A stretch of DNA of 64,000 nt from Thalassia testudinum (taxonomy: Eukaryota; Streptophyta; Magnoliopsida; Alismatales; Hydrocharitaceae), in the NCBI GenBank assembly GCA_037157565.1, contig JAZHRO010000013.1, positions 122,216,001 through 122,280,000 on the forward strand. The letters are read 5' to 3'. The notes under the pieces were generated by a model. The model did no database searches. It saw only the letters and a list, made by a program, of their open reading frames with translations, and was not told the DNA's origin. Shown here piece after piece: positions 46,010 to 57,740 of the stretch. Made by a program: the position numbers and the translations under genes. The stretch's first letter is position 1. The number at the start of each line of letters is the position of its first letter.

Positions 46010-46928
46010 CTACCGTACATGCACTGTTGGGAGAGATGAGTTTAGAAGGTGCTGGACCCAATCAAGTCACCCAAAAATGTGTTGGGTGACTATAGAGGTG
46101 CGGGGCAGATGGACCCCTTGATCAGAAAGATCGTCCACCTGAGAATTACCTGGGCAACCAGAGAGGGAGAGTCCCGCAAAGGCCCCTACACGGTAGAGCG
46201 TCCCCACGGGTTACAGGGTTTCCCCCACCCGACCTCTCTTGTCACTGCGGTTCCAGGTAGACCAGAATGGGGATCTTGACCTCTTAAGTCTACCAATTTT
46301 AGTTCAAGAGCAAGGTGCTTAGGGTTCCACTTGAACTTTAGTCTTTTAAGTGCAAAGAGTGACCTAATTTGAAGGTTAGTTGACCCAAATGGTCAACTTT
46401 ACCTGCTAGTTTTGCTTATTAGGTCTTTGTCTTTTTAGGGTTCAAGTGTTTAAAGAGCCAAACTTATTTTAGGGTTTCTTTGGATAGGTATTTTCAATCA
46501 ATGGTTTAGGCACACTTCTTTTGGATTTTCTCCACTCTTGATTTAAGTAGTGTGTCTCTAAAACCCTAATGTTGGATCCTAGGTTGGCTCTACTTGGTCC
46601 AGTTAGCTCTTTGCTGGGTAATTAGGGCTCAAGCAAGAATGTGTTAGCCCTTAAATACCCTTAATAGTGTGCAGGAATAATGGGTTGAAAACATGCAACT
46701 TTTTATGGTTACTAAGTATGGAAGACAGGTTAGCCCTATATTGCTTGTTCTTTTCTTTTCTTCCTCTTTTAGAGTTTAGGGGTTAATAGCGAGAGGAAAA
46801 AATTACCTGTCCTCAGAGTGGTTGTCGTGCGGTTGCTTGTCTTCTTGACTTCCTGTAGCTGCACAAAAGAGAGGAGATTATTAGAACTAAAAAGAAACAG
46901 AAATGTTTACCTCTAGAATAGCCGTTGC
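46010..46928 (-). other. E1 5' leader
   Basis: Noncoding sequence from the primer site to the E2 insertion; it continues at 36167-36308 up to the gag start. 46060-46280 is the block shared with E3 21540-21760. Confidence 0.75.
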
Positions 46929-46946
46929 TCCCCGGCAATGGCGCCA
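46929..46946 (-). other. Primer binding site of E1 (tRNA-Asp, 17/18)
   Basis: TCCCCGGCAATGGCGCCA on the plus strand, one transition from tRNA-Asp, 1 nt from the LTR. Confidence 0.9.
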
Positions 46947-46988
46947 ATGAAGAATGGTGGCCAGAGATAACTAGGTTTTATTATAGCA

Positions 46989-46999
46989 TTGTAGTATAG
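46989..46999 (-). promoter_or_regulatory. U5 stretch complementary to tRNA-Asp 5' half (E1)
   Basis: TTGTAGTATAG on the plus strand equals tRNA-Asp nucleotides 5-15 as recalled. It lies 43 nt from the primer site. Confidence 0.52.
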
Positions 47000-48846
47000 C
47001 CAGTTATTGCCATCATTTCAAATATATAATTTTTTTACTCGAAAAATAAAAGAGTTCCCGAGGTCGAACTCAGGGAGCAAGTTGTATTCTAGGGGTACAA
47101 ATTCTTATTACAAAAATAAAGAGAGGGAGAGAGGGAGAGAGATGAGAATTTGGCTTCTTCTTCTCTTCTTTCTTCCTCTTTGTTTTCTCTTCTCTTTGGC
47201 TTTTGGTTTCTTCTTCTTTGTTTATCTCCTTGTGGTCTTCTTCTTCTGCCTTCTGTTCTTCAGATCTTCTTTTTACTTCTTTCTTCTGATCTTCTTCTCG
47301 TGCTCTTCTTCTGCTTTTGCTGTCAGGACGTCGTCTCTCCTTCTTTCTTCTTTTTCTTTCTGTCTTCTTTATCTGCAACAGTGGTGATGTTCTTCTTCTT
47401 TCTTTTCTGCCTTCAGAGCGTCGTCTGATTTTCCACTCAGACGACTTAAGTCGCCGCTGCTACAGTGTCGCTCGGTGCTCCTTTCTTCAGTCTTCGTCAG
47501 CCTTCTTCTCTGCCTCGCTTGTCTTCTTCTTCTTTGCTTTCTCCTTCCTCTTTGCTTCGACCTGGCTGCTCTTCTTCCTTCAGTCTTCTTCTTCTTCTCT
47601 TCAGCCCTTCCGCAGTCCCTTCACCTATGCCTGCACACTCAAAGTTCCAATCAGAGACGGCAAAACCTACTCTACCCTCCCCCCCCGCGTTTCTCTCTCA
47701 CAGAAGCTGCTCTTAGGAAAGCTCTCCCAGAGCTTCCGGGTAGTCGGGTACGGGTCGCGCCCGGGTCCAGGCCCACCAGCGTGTGTGGTGGGCGAGGAGT
47801 GCCAGACAAGTCGGGTCGGCCGGATCCGCGTAATGAGCTCGCGGATGGGCCCGGTGAGACGGTGTGAGAGGGACCTCACCCCGTGTACTGAGGCGATAAG
47901 CCTCCAGCACGTTTTCAATTTGTATCGCTGCGCCGCTCCAGAGCCTTCCGAGGTGGGACAAAATGTCCCACCCCAATTTGGCGCCATCGCGGAGGAACCA
48001 GCTGGTAATTGCGGCTTTACGCGAGGCCCTCGCCCCTGCTGTGAACCTGGGATTCTTCGCGAAGACACCCCACGCAACCTGGGAGCCTGATCTGGGCGTA
48101 GCGAGGCTGCAGCTGCAGGCGGAGGCAGCTCCTTCTGCACAGCAATGGCGGCGGAGGATGGGTGACCTGTTCACAGCAAAACGGCCTCTCGGCCTAATCA
48201 GAAGGTGCCGGGAGCTTCACCAGAGTGCGGCGAAGCTCGTGCAGGTGGTGGCGAGGCATGGGGCGGCGTGCAAGGGCTGCCCTAGGTCGGATTGTGGGTC
48301 GGGAAGTGGGTGTGTTCGGTGGATTTGCAGAGGTTGGGTGGCGGGAATTGGAAGGGCGGAAATGGATCAGGGTGAGGAGGCGGAGATTCTATGCAGGTCG
48401 GCGAGCCGTGTGGGGTGCTGGAGTGATGGGAGCGGGTCGCCGGAGTGTGGCCGGAGGTGGAGAAGGTGAGGGCGATTGGTCGGAATCGAGGGCGACAGTA
48501 AGGGTTTAAAGTGAGGAAATGGAAGAGGGGAGAAAGGTGAGAAGTTATACCTACTTAGCATGACAAGGAGGGGCCGGAACAGGCGACAGTCGTATCGATT
48601 GTTGCAGGAGAAGAAGCTGCCCAGAGGAAGGAGCGATGGCGAGGAGAGGGCTGGAGAGGCACACGCTGGGTGCAGCGCGGCGCGGGAAGAGCAGGGGAAG
48701 GCAGCCCTGCTGCTGGTAGTGCGGCAGAACGATGAGGAGGGAAAAACCGCCGGAGCTGGAGGGCTTCCTGTCGGAGTGGGAAGAGAGTGAAAAGAGGGTG
48801 TTTCTCCGTCAGGACCGAGTTGCCAAGAACGGCGGAGCGACGGGGG

Positions 48847-48854
48847 TATTTATA
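48847..48854 (-). promoter_or_regulatory. TATA box of E1 5' LTR (element promoter)
   Basis: TATAAATA on the minus strand in a GC-rich context. Confidence 0.66.
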
Positions 48855-49781
48855 GGGGAGGAATCAGAGAGGAGGGCGGAGGGAGATGACGTGTCTCCCT
48901 TGCCGGAGGACGCCGGAGGAAGGAGACCCATACCGTCCGTGCGTTCGCACGGCCGGTATGGTGGGTTGCAGCGACCAGGGGGGTGTTCCTGCGACGGCTG
49001 ACGATGCAGGGCACCCCCATTTGACCTGGCAGGCCCTCCTCCTTACCCTGCGCAGCGCCATGCTCCGCGCAAGGTCGCCGGAGCATGGTGCTGGCAGGTT
49101 TTGCAGGGAGGACTTGAATGTAAAGAACGAAGAAGAGTTAGGGGCCAAAATGCGAGGGTTCAAAAGTTAAGGGCCAAAAAGTAAATAGATGAGGACCAAA
49201 ATGTAAAGTTGGTCAAGAAGGTTTCTTCTTAGGCTCAAGTTTTTATACGTGACTAATTAGGACCTAAGGATTCTGATGGTGAATTTTATTTCTAGATAAA
49301 ACCTTGTTTGACCGATCAATTTATGAAAAAACCCAAATTAAGTTGTTAATTGGGCATGGTTCTCAATGTAGGTCAAAATGGGTTCCGAAGGCCAAATTGA
49401 AGGTTCTAAACCCTAGAGATTATTTTTCTATGAATTTTAGAGGGTTTATTCTATTTTTACTTTGCCTCGAACCTCGTGAATTGAAGTGGGTTTGTTTTAA
49501 GGTTACAGATTATCATTTAGTTCCTTGGAATTGCTGTAGCCCTTATCAGATCATCCCACTTTCCTTCTTATTCGATTTGTTTGACCTATGTTTGGACCCT
49601 GAATTACCCTGTATGCAGATTATGCTGGTAAAATTGCATTTTTACCCCTTATGACTTGTTTTCTCCTTAAACTCAGAATTCTCTGAGTTAAGCCTTTCCT
49701 TGAGTTATGTAGGAGCTTTTATCCTTTGTATTAGGTCAAAATGAGCTAGTTATGGATCATGATGAGGTTCTCATCAGCCAA

Positions 49782-50564
49782 CACCATGCACTGAAGCACT
49801 AGAGCCTATGATCAAAATGATTGATGAACTTAATAGTTCTCTATTGGATTTGCTCCAAAGTGTTAGGTATAGGGACCTAGGTGAATTTCTTCTTGGGAAA
49901 TTGTCAAGGTTGAGGATGAAATTTTTGGTTATCCTAGTCAAATCTTGGGATGATTCTCAAGATGAACCCCCTTCGGGAGAGCCAATGTCTGAACCTGCTC
50001 AGGCACCTATCGAGGGGGATACATGTTCTGAGATCGAAGATGACTAGGTTGGTCTAGAGCAACCCTTAGAGGATGAACCAATTGATTCACCTGAGGTCCC
50101 CGAGCCAAGGAGCAAGAAAAAATATGTCTCTTTGAACCAGGAAATGACAATCGATTTTGAGACATATAAATGAGGATCATGAATTCTTTGACACTGAGGG
50201 TGAAGAATCTCTTAGTGAAGTCTCACTTGAGCGTAAGGAAGATGATTTTAGTGAGACAAACAGGCTTGAGGAATCTGATGAACCATTTGATAGCCTATTC
50301 ATTGAAGATTTTGATTCGGTTGGGGCTAACTTGGAGGATTCGAATCCTCATTTACTAGAAGATTCAATCAGTAGCCCCATTCCTCAACCATACCCTGAAA
50401 CTATTGATTTTGATTTAGAAATCATTATGCCCAAGTCAATCCTGATTTAGCCACAATTATCAGACTTGGGTACTTTAGATGGGGTGTACAACGATTTGGA
50501 GATCCCGGACTACATTCTGGTAGACACCTGGATACTGTTGAGTTTTCATAGTTTAGGATCTTAG
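49782..50564 (+). pseudogene. W acidic ORF, C-terminal part
   Basis: Resumes in phase from 26222. A short Leu-rich, possibly helical stretch (MIKMIDELNSSLLDLLQ, near 49808) precedes a strongly acidic Asp/Glu/Ser region. TAG 50045-50047 and TAG 50448-50450 interrupt it, and a frame change lies near 50140-50157. The frame ends at TAG 50562-50564. No enzyme domain. Confidence 0.62.
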
Positions 50565-50668
50565 TTGAAATTTTCTATTGTTAATAAATGACTTAGGCCT
50601 AAGTGATCTAATCCTAATTTTGATTTTATACATAGCATGTAGTTTAATTTTGCTAGGGAATAGCAAAA

Positions 50669-50684
50669 GATATGCATGGGGGTA
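50669..50684 (+). other. W 3' polypurine tract
   Basis: GATATGCATGGGGGTA directly before the LTR start TGATATA; AATAGCAAAA precedes it, similar to E1. Confidence 0.84.
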
Positions 50685-52126
50685 TGATATAAACACATCT
50701 ATTTAGGTTAAAATGCCTATTTATGCATGTTCCTAGGCTTAAATTTGCATTCCACAATATAAATATTGCATAGCATGCATCATTCTGCATATAGAGTAGT
50801 TGTGTATATTTTAGGTTAATTGTGTCCTTTTTGTGGTCAGGAGAGAAGGAGATTTATTTCAGAGTCTTGGATTGATGATCCAACCGTACGGATCTGATTA
50901 GGATGATGATCAGAGTCCAACGCCTCCGAAATCACCTTGATCGGATCCCATAGCACCATGTGCAATCCGATGAAGATCAATGGCCAAGGGACTAGGTGAC
51001 ATAATTTGAAGCTTCAAATGACAAATCCAACCATGTGGATGGATTCGAGTCGACGATCCAAGCCCAATGGCGTGAAAATCGACTCAATCTGACCTCCGTA
51101 GCAGCCCCTACAACCAAAAGAAGATGGATGACCCAAATCGCGCCATGTAGCTTAACCCAAGCCTCCCATGAGCATGCACGTGCCACCGCATGTGCACAGC
51201 AGTGCGAGTGCCCGCGAGCACGTGAAGGCACGCACGCAGAGTGGCAGCGCATGCAGGCAAGCGTGTAGAGGCATGCGACATGGGCGCGTGGAGCGCATGC
51301 CAGTGCATCGGTGGGTGGGCACGTGGGCTATTTTTAGCGATGTTTGCGGTGGATCTTTAGTGACGTTTTGACCATCACTAAATGTCTTGTATACGAATTT
51401 TATTCTTTCCTCCACTATAAAAGGACCCCTACCCCTCCCATTTTTCTTCACCTCTTCCTTTCTTCCTCTCACCACCTCCAAGGCTTTAGAGAGAGCTTGT
51501 CCCAATCCTGAAATGCTCCTCTAGAGTAGAAAGCAAATATTTTTTCCTCCCCTCATCCCCATTCATGGAGTATCCCATGGCAATCTTCTCCCCTACTTTA
51601 GGAAGTAGATCCTCACTGCGACACCGTCCTACCCCACCCTCCGTCCTCTAGCACTGTCTCCGTTCGTCCTGCTCCTCACCACCTTCCTCCTGGCAACGTC
51701 AGAGCGATTCATCCTCTGAGAAACCGTCGAGGGGGATTCTCTCACCTCTTTCTATCTTTTTTTCTTTCATAGTATAGATTTTTCCGCTTTCATAGTTGTA
51801 ACAAACACTTTCTTATGAATAGATGATTGTTTCTCTCTCTCTCTCTTTCTCCCTCTCTCTTATATTTTTGCAAGTAGATAAAGTTTTCATCGACCTAATC
51901 TCTTGCTTGATAAAAATACCAAAAAGGATTAGAAAACATAAAAATGACAAAAAGAAATAAAGCAAAAGTGAATTTTTATAAAACCAAACGTTCGCCTCCC
52001 CTTGTTCGACTCGAGCATCACTTTTTGAGTATCGGTTATAAATTTTATCTAATAGATGCGTTTTATGAGCTATGACGATGGGTCCTCCAAACCCCTAATT
52101 TTAATTCGTGAAATGCACTATTATTA
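50685..52126 (+). repeat. W 3' LTR
   Basis: 1442 bp, pairs with 11553-12994. TATA box 51415-51424. U5 motif TTCGCCTCCC at 51991-52000. Confidence 0.9.
51415..51424 (+). promoter_or_regulatory. TATA box of W 3' LTR
   Basis: CTATAAAAGG, identical to the 5' LTR copy. Confidence 0.7.
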
Positions 52127-52131
52127 GTTCC

Positions 52132-53226
52132 TCATCAGATAGCATTTCCATTTCCCTAGGAAAATCATCCTGAGCAATTCCTGATATCTGGATATTAGCA
52201 TTAGGGGTTGAGAGTGCTGTGACGGAATTTCCATCATCTTCCCAGTAAGCGAAAGGAAAAAGATGTGAATCAGATGATGTTGGATTCAAATCGGATTCAC
52301 TTCCCATGGGAAGTGACTCAGACTGATTAGTAACGTCCCACCCAGATGTTGCACTCAATTCATCCAAGCATGTATGATTATCAGGAATGATCACTTCTTC
52401 CAAATGGAATGCTCGTACTTCCTGGTTCCCTCATGATCCATATCCTTAGGTGGATCTACTTCTTTCATCTCCTTTGGGTTGTGAACCCATGACGTATCTC
52501 CCAAGATTCAGGGTATCCAGATTGCAAATCGATCTTGGAGATACTAATCCTTTACTCCTTATTTTCCTGAATGGGGCTCTCAGATGAGTCCATTCGGGAT
52601 ATTCCCTGCACATGTTCCATATCCACACTGGGTTTTTCTTCCCCTGAATTAATTTCGAGGGTCTGCTCCAGAGAATCTCCTATGTCTCCTTTAGGTGTGG
52701 TCGCTTTTGGTTCTTCGAGGTCCTCAAGGCTATTTTCCACTTAATACTGCAAAATTAGTATTTCTTGAAGTTCTCGATTTTGTCCAATTAGCCTTGTCAT
52801 CTCTGCTATTTCCTGAAGGGCCTCCATCAAAAGTTATTGATATTGAATCCAGGCTCATCTTTATTCTGGATCTGTAATGGCCTAGATTTAATACAGATAG
52901 AATGTGACTTTGTCTTTAATCTTAGCTATAAATCGCTAGAATCTATAATGTGGTTGCATATAAAGTGGTAGTTCTTCAAGGGTTCCCGGGGGTGAATCAG
53001 GTCTACCCATATTCCATGGGTGCGATGGAGTAGTATGGAAATTGTATCCAGGATCATAAGATTGGGTCCCTTGCAGTGCTGATTGGTATGGGTCATGGTA
53101 TCTAGACTGCTGCGTTCATTTGTTATTTTTACACAGAAAAAGATCCACAGTTAGTAATACAGAAAAACTTTCAAAATAGCATAAAAATAACATAAATTTC
53201 CTGAAAAAATTAATAGGCGTGTTTCC
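52132..53226 (-). pseudogene. Y acidic-ORF, N-terminal part, and leader
   Basis: The reverse complement follows O 4300-4748 and then O 56444-57000 without the Y break, which shows where Y entered O. It includes ENSLEDLEEP near 52725 and an acidic run, with a stop at 52552-52554 and at least one frame change. The part from about 53110 to 53226 is leader. Confidence 0.65.
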
Positions 53227-53244
53227 TTCCCAGCAACAGCGTCA
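53227..53244 (-). other. Primer binding site next to Z3 (tRNA-Asp, 14/18)
   Basis: TTCCCAGCAACAGCGTCA on the plus strand; the four mismatches to the tRNA-Asp end are all transitions. The LTR starts 2 nt later at 53247. Confidence 0.72.
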
Positions 53245-53246
53245 TT

Positions 53247-54953
53247 TGAAAGAGTGATCTTCATTTTCGATAAAAACTTTAACATAAAATGTCGTGTCAT
53301 TATAGTTCGTTACGTGGTAGAAAATCGCTTTTCAAAAATATTTAATAATTCAAAACTAACCACGAAGAGTTAGGTCATCTCCATAGGGAGGAATTAGCCT
53401 ATTGAATGTCTTATTTGTTCAGGAATATCATCAGATGTACATACTAATTATTGCAACTCACTTTCTCACATAAACTCTTAATCTAAATAATTAATCAGGA
53501 ATGTAGGTGTTTATATGCAAAATCACCACAACCTAATATTCTACTAAATAATGATCTTGGCAATGGATATCAATGGAAATATTAATTTCCAATAAACGAG
53601 ACCTTCTTCATTATAATCAACATAACATTCATGAGAAGAATCTAACTTTAAGCAATTTACCTAGAATAGGGGGATATTCGTGCAAAATTCTTTCAATATA
53701 TTAATTCAAAAAATAAAAGAAAAGTGAACTTCACAATGGCATAACCCGTAAATATTAATTGTGAGAAAAATAGAGGATTTCTCCTCTCTCTTCCTCGTGC
53801 GTGAAGGAGCGTCGACGGGCTGCTGACAGGTGAGGGAGGTTGACGAAGACGAGGCCAATCCGATGGAGGTCGCGGCGTCGACAGAGATGGTCGGAGGTGG
53901 TCAACCGGCAAAGGAGAAGCTCGTCAACGTTGCGTTTCCAACGTGCGTGCATGGACTATCGGCGATGGCTCTGATGGCGTGAGTCATCGACGGAGGTCAA
54001 GGTGAGCACTTTGGTGATGCCGGCAGTAAGGGACATGGTCTGTGGTGGTTGCTATGAACGTAGGTGGCCGGCGGGACTTTGGGTTCTTTTCGTGGGGGTG
54101 GTTGCTGGTGGCTAGAAGATAAGGGAGAGAAGGAAGAAGATGATGAAGATGAAGAAGGAGATGAGGTGCGCGGGTGGCTACGCGGCTGTGGACAGGTGCG
54201 CACAGCATGTGCTCATGGCTAGTTGTGCGTGCTCAAGGACATGTTGCTGCTATGCGGTTGAGAACGCGCATAGGCTGGTGTGTAGGTGTGTGTGGGTGTT
54301 GGATGCTTGCTGTTGGCTGACGAGGAGGAAGAAGAGGATGAAGATGAAAAAGAAGTGGGATGTAGATGGGGTTGTTGCGGTGGTGGCCGCACGTTGTCAC
54401 TATGCGACCGTTGAGAGGACGAAGGTAGGAGGTAGCTGCGCAGAGACCACGGTGCACGCTGAAGTCCACGGTGTACGCCAGTTGCACAGTGATGGAGGTG
54501 GAGAAGAAGTCCCCACCAGGGGGAGAGGATCTTCCCTCGGTGGAGGCGGCTTTCCTTTTAAACAAAAACCTCCTCTGTTTCCTTTGGCTGCAAGAGTCTC
54601 CAACTACTTGCGATGATCGCGAGTGGTTGGAACGGCAGATAAGAACGGGTGGTTCTTCATCAGACGTCGTAAAAGAATGTAATGCCGTGAATTTGTGATA
54701 GCAGCTCTGAACATCCAATCAAAGTTCAAGACGTCTAATAGAAGTAAAAATGAGCGTCTGACTCTTGTACCCAACCTGCATTCATCAAATAAATTATATT
54801 ATCATAACATATGTTATTAAATGTAAAATTAAAGCATAAAATTAAATGCAGGCCAAGGTTAATTTCCATATAACTCTTAATTTATTAACAACAAAGAGCA
54901 AATAATTAAATAGTACTTAGGCTAAATAATAGTCCACAAAAGTGGACTTATCA
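53247..54953 (-). mobile_element. Z3: Z-type LTR joined to the Y interior (5' LTR of a recombinant)
   Basis: TGAAAGAG...TTATCA, 1707 bp, related to Z1 and Z2 (shared ends and U5 motif at 53369-53395). On the right GCCAT (54954-54958) could be its target copy, but no GCCAT lies on its left. Instead the Y primer site and interior abut it directly. It is best read as one LTR of an element inserted in the Y 5' LTR, then fused to the Y interior by recombination or deletion. Confidence 0.7.
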
Positions 54954-56438
54954 GCCATGGTGGTGGAACTCGTGGGGATGGAGGTGGAATGGAGGTGGAG
55001 AGCCATGGCTAATGGCTAGATGGAATGAAGCCAAGATACTAGATTGGTTAGATGGGTGCATGGCCGTCTAAGAGAGTCTTTTTATAAACTCTTGGGTGAC
55101 TTTCAAGTGGTCTCTCTAGAGAATTATAGAAGACTCTAGAGAGACCCTTAGGTGGCCTTCCACTAGGTCTTAAGTGGGTACTCTTAGATCCACAAATTGT
55201 GGATCTAAGAGTGGACTCTCCCTTGGTTGCTATTTTTAGCACTCAAGGGTGGTGCCATGTGCAAAAGAGTCTAGAAGACTCTAGGTGTGTATGCCTAGGT
55301 GAGTGTGTGTTGGTGTGTGAGTGACCTAGGTCGCTAGGTAGTCTAGGTTGGGTCCTAAGGGTTTGGGTTAGGGTAGGTCCAAAAATTAGGGTTGTAAGCC
55401 TTAATTGCTAAAAGGGAATGTGCAATTAAATTTGTACTAAGTTTAATTGAGAGAGTGTAAACCAAATTGAGAGTGAGATTACTCAATTAAGTTTGGCTTA
55501 GGTCAATTCGACTTGTGTGGGTTAAGATCTGAGCTCAATTGGACTCTATGAGTCCAATTGAATAATAAATTGTAATTGGCTATGATCCAAGTCAATTGGG
55601 CTTAGTGAGAACCTAATTAGGTTCTTATGAAGGTCTAGAGGTGGTGTACTAGGCTTAGGATACCTTAATTTAGCTTCCCAAGGGGTTGGAATTGGGTTTA
55701 GGGATCTAGGAACTGAAGATCCAAGCTTGAATTCCAAAACAGGGATTGGAGAGCAGTTCAAAACATTCAATTTAAGTGTCAGATGACTTATACTCAAAAA
55801 TCAGAAGTCCATACCTCTTTTCTAGACGTCTAATTTGAGCAGGGAAGAATCAGGGTCCTATCTTGGGGATTCTATAGAAATTGGACGTCTAACCAAGTAT
55901 CTGGACGTCCAATAACACTACAGACACGGGTTTGAGGTGTGCGGGTTGTGGCTAAGGGTCCTGATCATCCAATAACTTATCTGGATGTCCAGATAAGGGC
56001 TAGAACTAGTGTTTTGGGGTTTCCTAGGCTATGGTGACCTAATCTAAGGGTGGATGAGGCTTAGGTAGGCTTCTAGAGCTATCCTAGGTCTAGGAATGAT
56101 CCTAAGTTCTTTATAATTTAACTCTACCTTACTTTTACTTAATAGAGTAACATACCTCAACCCTTACATTATTTCTCCACTACATTTTATTCTAATCTTC
56201 TACTCCAGCTCTACTAGATCATCAGCTTTAGATCCAGCTTCAAATCCAACTCCTGAGCTTCTTATTACCTGCAATTTATATAATGCACTTAATTAGTGCA
56301 TTATATCATTATTTCATGCATAACTAAGGGAAAGTAGTAAAGATGCAATTAATGCTCATGTATGTTTGGATTACACTAGCTTATGCTAAGTTCAACCCTA
56401 ATTTAGGTCAATTAAGACCTATGATTGTTGCGCAATCA
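54954..56438 (-). repeat. Y 5' LTR remnant
   Basis: Matches Y 3' LTR from 5588 to its end, plus the final part missing there; the section equal to 4749-5587 is absent. TATA box 55079-55086, inverted repeat 55192-55220, GACGTC-like cluster 55760-55995. It ends GCGCAATCA before the target copy GGGAT. Confidence 0.82.
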
Positions 56439-56443
56439 GGGAT

Positions 56444-57539
56444 TGGTTGGGCTAGACACTCAATGAATTCATGGGGAGAAACATCTGGTGTGGATATGGG
56501 ACATGAGTCGGGAATATCGTGAATGTACTCATCGGAGAACTCCATTCATGAAAATGGTGAGGGAAGGATTAGTATCTCCAAAATTGACTCTCAATTTGAA
56601 TACCCTGAATCATGGGAGATACCTCATGGGTTGAACAACCCAGCCGAGAGGAAGGAGGTAGATCCACTTGACGATATGGATCATGATGGAAACCTTGAGG
56701 TATAAGCACTCCATTTGGAAGAATCAATCATTCATCGTGACCATATGTGTTTGGATGAATTGAATGCAGCATTTAGATTTGACACTACTGCTCAGTCTGA
56801 GTCACTTCCCATGGGAACTAAATTTGATTTTAAACCAACATCATCTGATTTGCATCTTTCTCCTTCCACCTACCAGGGTGATGACGGAAACTCTAAGATT
56901 GCACTTTCTACTCCTAATGCTAATATCCAAATATCAGGAATAGCTTGGGATGACTTGCCTAATGAAATGGAAATGCTATCTGATGAGGAACCTACTACAT
57001 ATGAGGGTGAAATACTAAGTAGAATGAATTGGGGACTTACTCACAATCTTAGTCAATCTAATGGATGGCTCGATTAGGAGATTGAGATAGCTTTCGATGA
57101 ATCTGAAATCAGTACCGCTGAGGATGAGATAATTTCTGACGAGGATTTTAGTGACCTATATGCAGAACCCCTAGAGGCACATGTACCCTCATATAACCTA
57201 GGGTCTACAGAGATCATGATTTTTGATGTTGATTACCATTATGAAGACCCCTTTGATCTAGACTCTGATGCTGATATGCATTTTATCAATCCACCTCCTC
57301 AGCAATTTCCCATTGAATTCTGGAAAATGGTTGATAAGCAGAATTGGTATCATGATCCTCATTCTAATTATCCTCCACTTCTTACCACTAGTCCGCATTC
57401 TACTTTAGATAGACTCTTTAGAGTAGGGATGCATCATCAATTGGTTTGCATCTATGGACCACTGATTCTAGGAACACACGAACACATCTACCTTTTGATC
57501 TTGACCTACTCCTATGCAATCACTGATTTATCTGATTGA
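56444..57539 (+). pseudogene. O acidic-ORF, C-terminal part
   Basis: A single frame to TGA 57537-57539 with stops TGA 56520-56522, TAA 56703-56705 and TAG 57075-57077; all fit C-to-T. The product is rich in Asp, Glu, Ser and Met, with repeated short acidic runs (DEEP, EDEIISDEDF) and an aromatic, hydrophobic C-terminus. No known domain. Its paralogue is in Y (11552-10961 and 52745-52132, minus). Confidence 0.65.
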
Positions 57540-57740
57540 GTTTTCGCTTAGCTGCAAGTGTTAAACTCAGCATTTATAAATAGCATATGTGTTCCTTTTA
57601 TACATAGCATATTTTATTTTAGCATATTTCTCTGCATGTTGCATATCATCAGGTTGGCCGATGCTGAATGAAAATTCAGGAGCAATTCCAGGTGACCTCT
57701 TCCCACTTACTCCCTGTCGTACTTTATTTCTTTTATATTC

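Larger units (their letters stand above)
26223..49776 (-). mobile_element. Element E1: Athila-like Ty3/Gypsy retrotransposon with gag-pol
   Basis: LTRs of about 2.83 kb at 26223-29054 and 46948-49776, ending TG...CA, flanked by GCCAA (26218-26222, 49777-49781). Primer site 46929-46946; polypurine tract 29055-29070. Without E2 it is about 13.9 kb. It encodes Gag, protease, reverse transcriptase, RNase H and integrase in that order on the minus strand, the Ty3/Gypsy order, with Athila-like motifs and primer. No envelope-like ORF is seen between integrase and the 3' LTR, although many Athila elements have one. It is the only possible source of enzymes in the window but is no longer intact. Confidence 0.93.
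46948..49776 (-). repeat. E1 5' LTR
   Basis: Copy of 26223-29054. TATA box 48847-48854 (minus). U5 motif 47061-47080 (GGTCGAACTCAGGGAGCAA). tRNA-Asp-complementary stretch 46989-46999. Confidence 0.93.
11553..52126 (+). mobile_element. Element W: non-autonomous LTR element with acidic ORF, inserted in Y
   Basis: Two 1442-bp LTRs (11553-12994, 50685-52126), target duplication GTTCC (11548-11552, 52127-52131), a tRNA-Asp-type primer site after the 5' LTR and a polypurine tract before the 3' LTR. The left LTR starts CG and the right one ends TA where TG...CA is expected; both are single transitions. Interior: 13016-13670, 25131-26222 and 49782-50684. No protease or polymerase is present. Confidence 0.9.
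4749..56438 (-). mobile_element. Element Y: non-autonomous element of the O family, inserted in O
   Basis: Both ends are O-type LTR sequence in minus orientation (TG at 4749, CA at 56438). Flanks GGAAT (4744-4748) and GGGAT (56439-56443) form a target duplication with one transition. The O acidic ORF continues across the insertion, as shown by the uninterrupted paralogue inside Y near 52670. Y interior is 7017-8288, 10263-11552 and 52132-53226. Its right side is abnormal: a Z-type LTR, not its own, abuts its primer site. Confidence 0.82.

Noticed and set aside
54140..54616. 158-codon Cys/Lys-rich frame in Z3
   Set aside because: Composition-driven in a GC-rich LTR; frames are open on both strands and there is no homologous frame in Z1 or Z2.
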